From an uncultured Rhodanobacteraceae bacterium (GTDB lineage: Bacteria > Pseudomonadota > Gammaproteobacteria > Xanthomonadales > Rhodanobacteraceae), in NCBI GenBank assembly GCA_913053815.1, contig CAJXGK010000149.1, forward strand, positions 1 through 5,533: DNA of 5,533 nucleotides. The letters run 5' to 3'. The position numbers and the translations under genes are program-made. Of this stretch, positions 1-4,927 are shown piece by piece. Below the pieces are notes generated by a model. The model had not been told where the DNA came from, made no database searches, and saw nothing but the letters and a program-made list of their open reading frames with translations. Position 1 is the stretch's first letter. Each line of letters starts with the position of its first letter.

Positions 1-1572
1 TTGTTTACCTCCAATCCGTTCCTGCGCTTGTCAGTGGCACCGGCGAACGGGGCGAGTCTCAATCCGCTGCTGCAGGACCCCGGGTTGGTGCTGCACCCGC
101 CGATGCTCTACATGGGCTATGTCGGGTTTTCAGTTGCCTTTGCGTTTGCGATCGCGGCCCTGCTGGGAGGTGCCATGGACGATAAGTGGGTGCGCTGGTC
201 CCGGCCCTGGACCAACGCAGCCTGGGGATTTCTTACCGCCGGTATCGTCTTTGGTAGCTGGTGGGCCTATACCGAGTTAGGCTGGGGAGGCTGGTGGTTC
301 TGGGACCCGGTAGAGAATGCTTCATTCATGCCCTGGCTGGTTGGCGCCGCCTTGATCCACGCCCAGGCTATCACCGAAAAACGGGGAGCACTGCGGGCCT
401 GGACACTACTTCTTTCGATCTTCGCCTTTTCGCTGTCCCTGCTGGGCACCTTTCTGGTTCGTTCTGGGGTATTGACCAGCGTACACGCCTTTACGTCGGA
501 TCCCCGTCGCGGCATATTTATTCTTATTATGCTGGGTATCGCAGTCGGTGCCTCCCTGCTGCTGTATGCTCTGCGAGCGCCCAAGGTCACCGGCGGCAAG
601 CGGTTTTCGATGCTGTCCCGTGAGACTCTGATCGTCATCGGTAATCTGATGTTCGTCATCAGTGCGGCGATGATTCTCATCGGCACTCTGTACCCGCTGA
701 TCGGCGATTTGTTCGGCCTTGGACGGGTCTCGGTCGGGCCACCGTATTTCGGTCCTCTGTTCATGCTGTTGATGGCACCGATTATCCTGCTGCTGCCCTT
801 TGGAGCGTTCGCCAAGTGGGGGCGTGCTGACAACCGCACTTTGCTACGTGTCGCTTGGATGGCGGGCGGAGCAGGAATCATCGGCGGTGGCTTGTTGGCC
901 TTCGCTGCAAGCGGCGGAATACCCTCGTGGCGTGCTTTGCTGGGCGGAGTCTCGGCGGCTTATGTTATTGCCGGGGTCTTAGCCTACGCCTGGAAGCGCT
1001 GGCGGAATGTGCCGGCGGGCCGACGCTATCCTGCCGAGATGGCCGGCATGTTGCTGGGGCATTTAGGTATTGGAATTTTTCTAGCTGGGGCGCTGCTGAC
1101 CTCATCCCTGAGCGTCGAACGAGACGTTCGCCTGGCCCCGGGGCAAAGCACCCTGATCGGATCTTATCGCTTCCAATTCCAAGGGGTGCACAACGTGCAA
1201 GGCCCCAACTGGATGGCCCATCAGGGGACCATCGTGGTGGGCCGGAATGGCAAGACTATTGCCCGGCTGTATCCCCAGCAACGTGAATACCCACGGGGAA
1301 TCGTGCAAACTAAATCTGCTATTGACGCAGGGCTGTTCCGTGATTTGTATGTGGCCCTCGGCGAACCTCTCGGCACTCAAGGGGCTTGGTCACTGCGGAT
1401 TTACGACAAGCCGTTTGTGCGCTGGATCTGGTTAGGCGGTCTGTTCATGACTCTGGGTGGATTTATCACCATCGCTGACCGGAGATTCCGAGTACGGAAA
1501 ACGGTCAATGGCACGGGACCTAAATCACTCCCCACAAAATTAAAACCCGAGCTAAAAGAGTCCACAGTATGA
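1..1572 (+). CDS. ccmF: Cytochrome c heme lyase subunit CcmF, 5'-truncated by window edge
   Basis: CcmF is the inner-membrane core of the System I heme ligase; with CcmH (and CcmI) it attaches heme from holo-CcmE to reduced apocytochrome c. The visible 523 residues cover the C-terminal four fifths. The WWD heme-handling signature lies at about residues 94-113 (GWGGWWFWDPVENASFMPWL). From memory of the E. coli protein, its four heme-ligand histidines H173, H261, H303 and H491 correspond here to H32 (LHPP), H120 (LIH), H162 (SVHAF) and H354 (GHLG), so all four are kept. The constant offset of 141 for the first three suggests about 140 N-terminal residues lie upstream. Several hydrophobic segments flank a periplasmic domain (about 370-470), followed by the family-typical C-terminal PFVRWIWLGG membrane segment. 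The TTG at position 1 is an internal leucine codon, not a start. The stop overlaps the ccmG ATG (ATGA). The identification is very secure. Confidence 0.97.
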   Translation: MFTSNPFLRLSVAPANGASLNPLLQDPGLVLHPPMLYMGYVGFSVAFAFAIAALLGGAMDDKWVRWSRPWTNAAWGFLTAGIVFGSWWAYTELGWGGWWFWDPVENASFMPWLVGAALIHAQAITEKRGALRAWTLLLSIFAFSLSLLGTFLVRSGVLTSVHAFTSDPRRGIFILIMLGIAVGASLLLYALRAPKVTGGKRFSMLSRETLIVIGNLMFVISAAMILIGTLYPLIGDLFGLGRVSVGPPYFGPLFMLLMAPIILLLPFGAFAKWGRADNRTLLRVAWMAGGAGIIGGGLLAFAASGGIPSWRALLGGVSAAYVIAGVLAYAWKRWRNVPAGRRYPAEMAGMLLGHLGIGIFLAGALLTSSLSVERDVRLAPGQSTLIGSYRFQFQGVHNVQGPNWMAHQGTIVVGRNGKTIARLYPQQREYPRGIVQTKSAIDAGLFRDLYVALGEPLGTQGAWSLRIYDKPFVRWIWLGGLFMTLGGFITIADRRFRVRKTVNGTGPKSLPTKLKPELKESTV

Positions 1573-2120
1573 AAAGGTATCTTCCACTCTTCGGCTTTCT
1601 GGTGCTGGTCGGCCTGTTCGGATGGGGCATATGGTGGAACAGTCGCCACGACATGACAGCGGTACCCTCCCCGCTGATCAACAAGGCCGCGCCCCCCTTC
1701 AATCTTCCAAAACTCTACGCCCCCACCGAATATGTCAGCAAGGCGATGTTGCTGGGTAAACCTTATCTCGTCAATGTATTCGCCAGCTGGTGCGTGGCTT
1801 GCTTGGAAGAACATCCGGTGTGGATGGCCCATGCCAGCGGCCTGGGGGTCCCACTCATCGGTTACGACTACAAAGATCCGCCGCAAGATGCGAAGGCCTG
1901 GTTGGCCAAGCACGGCAATCCATTCAGTGTGGTCGTTACCGATCGAAGTGGCCGCACGGCGATCAATTTCGGGGTCTATGGGGTACCGGAAACCTATCTC
2001 ATTGACTCCCGGGGCATCATTCGCTGGAAACATATCGGCCCGGTGACGCCAGCAGTTATTCGTGACAAGCTGGTGCCCTTGCTGCGAGCAGTCGGTGCGC
2101 ACCCAGATGAGGCCGACTGA
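1569..2120 (+). CDS. ccmG: Thiol:disulfide interchange protein CcmG/DsbE
   Basis: This is a membrane-anchored periplasmic thioredoxin-like reductant of the cytochrome c maturation pathway. It passes electrons (in the family, from DsbD/CcdA) to CcmH or to apocytochrome CXXCH cysteines before heme attachment. The 183-residue length is normal. Residues 4-23 form an uncleaved N-terminal membrane anchor with a Lys/Arg start. The thioredoxin active site is W74-C75-V76-A77-C78, followed by EEHP. The GNPF segment (116-119) and the cis-proline loop GVYGVPETYLID (135-146, cis-Pro P140) match CcmG rather than general thioredoxins. C75 and C78 are the only cysteines. The active-site dipeptide is VA, where E. 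coli has PT. The ATG overlaps the ccmF stop in ATGA, with a weak AAGAG ribosome binding site at 1556-1560 and 8 nt spacing, which suggests translational coupling. The alternative name is dsbE. Confidence 0.96.
   Translation: MKRYLPLFGFLVLVGLFGWGIWWNSRHDMTAVPSPLINKAAPPFNLPKLYAPTEYVSKAMLLGKPYLVNVFASWCVACLEEHPVWMAHASGLGVPLIGYDYKDPPQDAKAWLAKHGNPFSVVVTDRSGRTAINFGVYGVPETYLIDSRGIIRWKHIGPVTPAVIRDKLVPLLRAVGAHPDEAD
2109..2112 (+). promoter_or_regulatory. Ribosome binding site deciding the ccmH start
   Basis: GAGG lies inside the last codons of ccmG and 9 nt before ATG 2122. The spacing supports this start over the in-frame ATG at 2107 and over the longer reading from 2062, and agrees with a signal peptide beginning at 2122. 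Confidence 0.65.
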
Positions 2121-2121
2121 T

Positions 2122-2550
2122 ATGCGCCACTGGCTGTTTGCAATTATGATGTTGGTGCTGATCAGCTTTGCTGCACACGCCATCGGTCCCTTGCCCTTTC
2201 GAAACAACGCTGAGCGATTGCGTTTCCAAAACCTGACCTCACAATTACGGTGTCTGGTCTGCCAGAACGAAAGCCTTGCCTCATCCAATGCCAAACTAGC
2301 GCAAGATCTACGTGCTTTGGTCTTCAAAATGATGCAGGCAGGCAAGACTAACCCACAAATCAAACAATACCTGGTGAATCGCTATTCTGACTATGTACTT
2401 TACGACCCACCCCTAAAACCTTCCAATTACGCATTATGGTTTGGTCCGTTCATTTTTCTCATATTGGGTGGCCTGGGCGTATTGCTGTATCTACGCAGGC
2501 GCACCAGCTCTGCAGCGACCGCCCCCCCCCCCGGAGATGATGACTGGTGA
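2122..2550 (+). CDS. ccmH: Cytochrome c-type biogenesis protein CcmH
   Basis: CcmH is a periplasmic, membrane-anchored thiol-oxidoreductase component of the CcmF/H/I heme ligase; its CXXC pair interacts with apocytochrome cysteines and CcmG. The 142-residue product has a signal peptide (residues 1-20, AHA before the likely cut). The family signature LRCLVCQNESLASS holds the redox pair C44 and C47. A three-helix domain follows, with VNRYSDYVLYDPPL at about 85-98, then one membrane helix (about 106-125) and a short tail ending GDDDW. An in-frame reading extends upstream to 2062, but the ATG at 2122 is preferred: it gives the signal peptide at the N terminus, sits 1 nt after the ccmG stop, and has GAGG at 2109-2112. 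ATG 2107 is a less likely alternative. There is no fused TPR region; that part is the next gene. The tail contains an 11-C run coding PPP, so an indel there would change the C terminus. Confidence 0.95.
   Translation: MRHWLFAIMMLVLISFAAHAIGPLPFRNNAERLRFQNLTSQLRCLVCQNESLASSNAKLAQDLRALVFKMMQAGKTNPQIKQYLVNRYSDYVLYDPPLKPSNYALWFGPFIFLILGGLGVLLYLRRRTSSAATAPPPGDDDW
2522..2532 (+). repeat. 11-base C homopolymer in the 3' end of ccmH
   Basis: Eleven consecutive C residues code P135-P137 of CcmH and directly abut the GGAG ribosome binding site of ccmI. As written, the frame continues to a normal ccmH stop overlapping the ccmI start. Gain of one C would give a stop at 2538-2540 after an RR tail. Loss of one C would carry ccmH translation out of frame across the ccmI start to a stop at 2741-2743. 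Whether the tract varies in the population, or the count is a sequencing artefact, cannot be seen here. Confidence 0.9.
2533..2536 (+). promoter_or_regulatory. Ribosome binding site of ccmI (GTG start)
   Basis: GGAG lies 10 nt before GTG 2547, inside the end of ccmH. It supports the GTG start, which has no nearby in-frame ATG competitor and gives the expected N-terminal membrane helix. The site follows the C11 tract without a gap. Confidence 0.65.
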
Positions 2551-3584
2551 TCATACTGTTTGTTGTTGCGACCGTCGCACTCGTTTCGATAGCGCTCGCC
2601 TTCGTGCTCTGGCCATTGTGGCGTCATCGCACTTTTACTACCCACCCGCGCACCGTGGCCTTGCTGGGCATTGTTCTGGCCCTTGGCATACCGCTTGCCG
2701 GCACCGCGTTATATCTGGATTTCGGCCTGCCCGCCGCACTTAATCCGAACCACACTACAGCGCCACTGACGCTGAACCAGGCTTTAGTTAAGCTGAAAAA
2801 GCAGCTCAATGAGCATCCAGATAATCCAACGCTGTGGAGCTGGCTCGGTCAGGTGTATACCGCCAAGAAGTTGCCGGCCAAGGCTCGTGACGCCTATGGC
2901 AAAGCCCTCGCCCTACACCCTGATGACCCTAACTTGTTGGTTGCCTGGGCCCAGGAAGACTCCCTGACGCAGCCCGGTCACCGTATTGTCGGCGAGGCAC
3001 GGGCTCGTCTTGAACATGCCCTTGACGTTGATCCCAAGCATCAGCGAGCCCTGTGGATGCTGGGGATCAGTGATTTTCAGCTTGGGAAATACACGGCAGC
3101 CAGTACCACTTGGCAGCGCCTGCTAGCCTTGCTCAAGCCTGGATCCAAGGTTGCTAAAGCCGTCCAGGCACAGATCATCATGGCCGAGCGCCGCGGCGGC
3201 CTGCCATTAACCCACGCAGCGGCCATAGCGGCCGGTCCGCAACTTAAGGTTGAGGTGACCCTTGCTCCCAAATTGGCATCCAAGCTGCGGCCCGGTGCAA
3301 CACTGTTCGTCTTTGCGCGCAAGCCCCATGGGCCTCCTGTGCCGCTTGCCGTCCATCGTGAACCGGTCAGCAAGTTCCCTGTCACAGTGACACTTAATGA
3401 TGCTATGGGCATGACCCCCGGTCAGAATTTGAGCAGCAGTAAGCTCGTCGAAATTACCGCCCGAGTCTCCTATTCCGGCCAGGCTTTGCCCACCACCGGC
3501 GACCTAGAAGGTCATAGCGTTGCGGTTTCCACGCAACGCCGCCAACCGGTACATATTGTCATCGATAAGATCGTGAAAAAATAA
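2547..3584 (+). CDS. ccmI: Cytochrome c biogenesis factor CcmI/CycH (TPR protein)
   Basis: CcmI is the apocytochrome c chaperone of System I; it binds the C-terminal helix of apocytochromes and presents them to CcmF/CcmH. The 345-residue protein has two N-terminal membrane helices (about 2-24 and 37-57) around a basic cytoplasmic loop (RHR). At least three TPR-like helical pairs follow (about 94-127, 128-165 and 166-199, with motifs such as ARDAYGKALALHPDD). The C-terminal periplasmic CcmI domain (about 233-340) contains APKLASKLRPGATLFVFAR, GPPVPLAV and a late GDLEGHSV motif, all typical of the family. Initiation is at GTG in a GTGA overlap with the ccmH stop, with GGAG at 2533-2536 and 10 nt spacing. 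It equals the C-terminal part of E. coli CcmH. It is the last gene of the visible ccm run. No truncation or frameshift is seen. Confidence 0.93.
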   Translation: MIILFVVATVALVSIALAFVLWPLWRHRTFTTHPRTVALLGIVLALGIPLAGTALYLDFGLPAALNPNHTTAPLTLNQALVKLKKQLNEHPDNPTLWSWLGQVYTAKKLPAKARDAYGKALALHPDDPNLLVAWAQEDSLTQPGHRIVGEARARLEHALDVDPKHQRALWMLGISDFQLGKYTAASTTWQRLLALLKPGSKVAKAVQAQIIMAERRGGLPLTHAAAIAAGPQLKVEVTLAPKLASKLRPGATLFVFARKPHGPPVPLAVHREPVSKFPVTVTLNDAMGMTPGQNLSSSKLVEITARVSYSGQALPTTGDLEGHSVAVSTQRRQPVHIVIDKIVKK

Positions 3585-3600
3585 CGGATAAAGGGGCCAT

Positions 3601-3661
3601 GCTGGTCAAGCCTGGTATCACCACAGCGGTGTAGAGGTGACGAGTCAAAGACTTGACCAGC
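3601..3661. repeat. Perfect 10-bp inverted repeat, possible hairpin after ccmI
   Basis: GCTGGTCAAG (3601-3610) and CTTGACCAGC (3652-3661) are exact reverse complements separated by 41 nt. Inside the loop TCACC (3618-3622) can pair with GGTGA (3636-3640), giving a branched or stacked stem. A second GTCAA (3644-3648) could compete for TTGAC (3653-3657). The element starts 17 nt after the ccmI stop, so a role at the end of the ccm transcript is plausible. There is no T-run after it, so it is not a classical intrinsic terminator; an operator or mRNA-stabilising hairpin is equally possible. Confidence 0.6.
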
Positions 3662-3715
3662 GCCTTACTCACTGAGACACCGTTCACAGAAACATCGCAG
3701 ACCCAGCCGCTTATC

Positions 3716-3726
3716 GGAATTATTCC
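3716..3726. repeat. Small palindrome GGAAT-T-ATTCC upstream of fimT
   Basis: Two perfect 5-nt arms flank a single T, 78 nt before the fimT start. The size and symmetry would fit a dimeric regulator site, but an 11-nt palindrome in a 219-nt gap can occur by chance and I recognise no known operator. Confidence 0.3.
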
Positions 3727-3746
3727 ACCACTCATCCTCCAGAGGC

Positions 3747-3774
3747 TTGCTTCAACAATCTTTCACGGCATAGT
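3747..3774 (+). promoter_or_regulatory. Weak sigma-70-like promoter candidate for the pilin genes
   Basis: TTGCTT (3747-3752) and CATAGT (3769-3774) are separated by 16 nt; they match three of six and four of six consensus positions. Transcription would start near 3781, leaving a leader of about 20 nt before the fimT TTG. The match is weak, and I saw no clear sigma-54 GG/GC element, which drives major pilin genes in some species. Confidence 0.2.
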
Positions 3775-3791
3775 CGAACTTAGGCCAATCC

Positions 3792-3796
3792 GGGGG
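3792..3796 (+). promoter_or_regulatory. Ribosome binding site supporting the fimT TTG start
   Basis: GGGGG lies 7 nt before TTG 3804. No ATG or GTG occurs in frame between the upstream stop at 3771-3773 and the prepilin cleavage site, so this site and the TTG together define the start. Confidence 0.5.
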
Positions 3797-3803
3797 TTTC
3801 GAC

Positions 3804-4349
3804 TTGAATCGCACCGCAGCGGGTGTAACGCTGATTGAATTGCTGGTCACGATCAGCATCGTTGCTATTGTCGCAGTATTTGGCATTCCGTCGTACCGCA
3901 GTGCCACTACGGCAAATCGTATGGCTGCTGAGATCAATTCACTCACGGGCGATTTGCAGTACGCACGGGCGGAGGCCATCAAGGAAGGCCAGCCCGTCAC
4001 GGTTTGCGTATCAACCACCGGGACCCGCTGTGCAGGTAGCAATACCTGGCAATCAGGCTGGATCGTCTTTGCCGATGCCAACGGTAATAAGACCGTCAAT
4101 ACCGGTGGGACCAACCCGGATACGATATTGCGCTATCAGCAAGCCTTTAGCGGCAACGATACCCTGCTAGGAACGGCAACCGGAAGTAACGCTGGCCTGG
4201 TAGCGATAACCTTCAACCGGGTCGGATTTTCAACCGATCAAGGCACCCTGGTCCTACACGACAGTAACCACACCCTCGCCTTGAGCCGCTGTCTGAGTAT
4301 CTCGCTAGTCGGGCATCTTCAAGCTAATCAGGGAGGGCAATGTCCATGA
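3804..4349 (+). CDS. fimT: FimT/GspH-type type IV minor pseudopilin
   Basis: This is a minor pilin-like protein of the type IV pilus system, processed by PilD prepilin peptidase and inserted in the inner membrane, where the family takes part in pilus priming and in some species DNA uptake. The 181-residue product has a 7-residue leader (MNRTAAG), then V8-T-L-I-E12, with the conserved glutamate at +5 and a hydrophobic helix to about residue 28. The GspH/FimT globular region follows: DLQYARAEAIKEGQPVTVC (50-68), WQSGWIVFAD (82-91), ITFNRVGFS (135-143) and a C-terminal SRCLSISLVG, GGQCP end. Cysteines C68/C76 and C163/C180 could form two disulfides. TTG at 3804 is the only workable start: the in-frame stop at 3771-3773 lies upstream with no ATG or GTG between, and GGGGG at 3792-3796 sits 7 nt before it. 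Position +1 is Val rather than the usual Phe. The gene heads a minor pilin cluster, which favours FimT over GspH of a type II secretion system. Confidence 0.9.
   Translation: MNRTAAGVTLIELLVTISIVAIVAVFGIPSYRSATTANRMAAEINSLTGDLQYARAEAIKEGQPVTVCVSTTGTRCAGSNTWQSGWIVFADANGNKTVNTGGTNPDTILRYQQAFSGNDTLLGTATGSNAGLVAITFNRVGFSTDQGTLVLHDSNHTLALSRCLSISLVGHLQANQGGQCP
4332..4336 (+). promoter_or_regulatory. Strong ribosome binding site deciding the pilV start
   Basis: GGAGG is the best Shine-Dalgarno match I noticed in the window. It lies 9 nt before ATG 4346 but only 3 nt before ATG 4340. The spacing favours 4346, which also overlaps the fimT stop as ATGA. Confidence 0.7.
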
Positions 4350-4927
4350 TTCGTTTGCCGTTGAGCAACGATCCGCCACGATGGTGCAACGTGTCCCGGC
4401 CGCCATGTGGTTTCAGCCTGATTGAGGTGATGGTGGCTCTGGTGGTCATCGCCGTGGGCCTGCTCGGTATCGCCGGCATGCAAGCTCTAGCCTTGAGCAA
4501 CACCCATATCGCCCGCACCCGGTCGATGGCGACCATCGAAGCCTCCAGTATCGCTTCGGCCATGCATGCCAACCCCGCCTACTGGCGCACCGGCGCGGCG
4601 CCCGCCCATCTCACCGTGATAGGAAAGGCGAGCGGAACTTGGTCTGCCACAGCCCTGAATGATGGCCCACTGAATGGGCAAACAAGTGACTGTAGCAGCG
4701 GTCCCTGCACCGGCATCGAAATGGCTGCCTATGACCTCAAAATATGGGGACGGCAACTCGCCAGACAGATTCCTGGCGGCAAGGGTGCCATAGCTTGTCT
4801 TTTGGGTGCCAACAACATCGTCAACTGCACGGTTACCGTCAACTGGAATGAGAAGAATATGGCATTGAATCAAGCCACTCGGGTCGGAACCTCGCAGCAT
4901 GCCATCACCCTGGTGGTACAACCATGA
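4346..4927 (+). CDS. pilV: Type IV pilus minor pilin PilV
   Basis: PilV is a minor pilin that, with FimU/FimT, PilW, PilX and PilE, forms the tip complex that primes pilus assembly with PilY1. Counting from ATG 4346 the protein has 193 residues. The prepilin peptidase site is CG|FSLIEVMVALVVIAVGLLG, with cleavage after G22 and glutamate at +5. The ALVVIAVGLLGIAGMQ stretch is diagnostic for PilV. The later segment AAYDLKIWGRQLARQIPGG and the C-terminal VNCTVTVNWNEK strand also match the family. Cysteine pairs (C116/C121 and C151/C161) may form disulfides. ATG 4346 overlaps the fimT stop (ATGA) and lies 9 nt after GGAGG (4332-4336). ATG 4340, two codons earlier, is only 3 nt from that site and is less likely, though possible. 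The leader is long (22-24 residues) and holds two cysteines, which is unusual for this class. Confidence 0.92.
   Translation: MIRLPLSNDPPRWCNVSRPPCGFSLIEVMVALVVIAVGLLGIAGMQALALSNTHIARTRSMATIEASSIASAMHANPAYWRTGAAPAHLTVIGKASGTWSATALNDGPLNGQTSDCSSGPCTGIEMAAYDLKIWGRQLARQIPGGKGAIACLLGANNIVNCTVTVNWNEKNMALNQATRVGTSQHAITLVVQP

Larger units (their letters stand above)
3585..3803. other. Intergenic gap between ccmI and fimT
   Basis: This 219-nt stretch separates the ccm genes from the minor pilin genes. I see no supportable coding gene or tRNA in it. It holds an inverted repeat (3601-3661), an 11-nt palindrome (3716-3726) and one weak promoter-like pair (3747-3774). A 61-codon frame begins at TTG 3653, but it has no ribosome binding site and no recognisable features. 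The gap is the natural place for the end of the ccm transcript and the start of the pilin transcript. Confidence 0.8.

Noticed and set aside
1..3. TTG at position 1 as the start of ccmF
   Set aside because: Homology places this codon about 140 residues into CcmF, and the family needs the upstream membrane helices. The window edge simply cuts the gene.
267..881. Reverse-strand open frame of 204 codons within ccmF
   Set aside because: It is antisense to the WWD domain and following membrane helices of ccmF; the product is rich in Arg, Pro and Ser with no family features, as expected for a shadow of a membrane protein gene.
2062..2121. N-terminal extension of CcmH containing a CPCC motif
   Set aside because: The frame is open there, but this region codes the end of CcmG in another frame. 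The extension would bury the signal peptide, and a good ribosome binding site precedes ATG 2122. The cysteines are coincidental.
1401..2363. Long reverse-strand open frame (320 codons) opposite ccmF end, ccmG and ccmH
   Set aside because: It lies entirely antisense to three clearly conserved genes, and its translation shows no recognisable domain, signal or motif. I saw no convincing ribosome binding site context. It is best explained as a codon-usage shadow.
3601..3670. Classical Rho-independent terminator after ccmI
   Set aside because: The inverted repeat is followed by GCCTTACTC rather than a T-run, and its 41-nt loop is much longer than usual for intrinsic terminators.
3653..3680. Promoter with TTGACC as -35 in the right arm of the inverted repeat
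   Set aside because: No acceptable -10 box occurs 16-18 nt downstream; the sequence there is close to GAGACACC.
3653..3838. 61-codon frame starting with TTG in the ccmI-fimT gap
   Set aside because: It has no ribosome binding site, no recognisable sequence features, and overlaps the fimT start in another frame.
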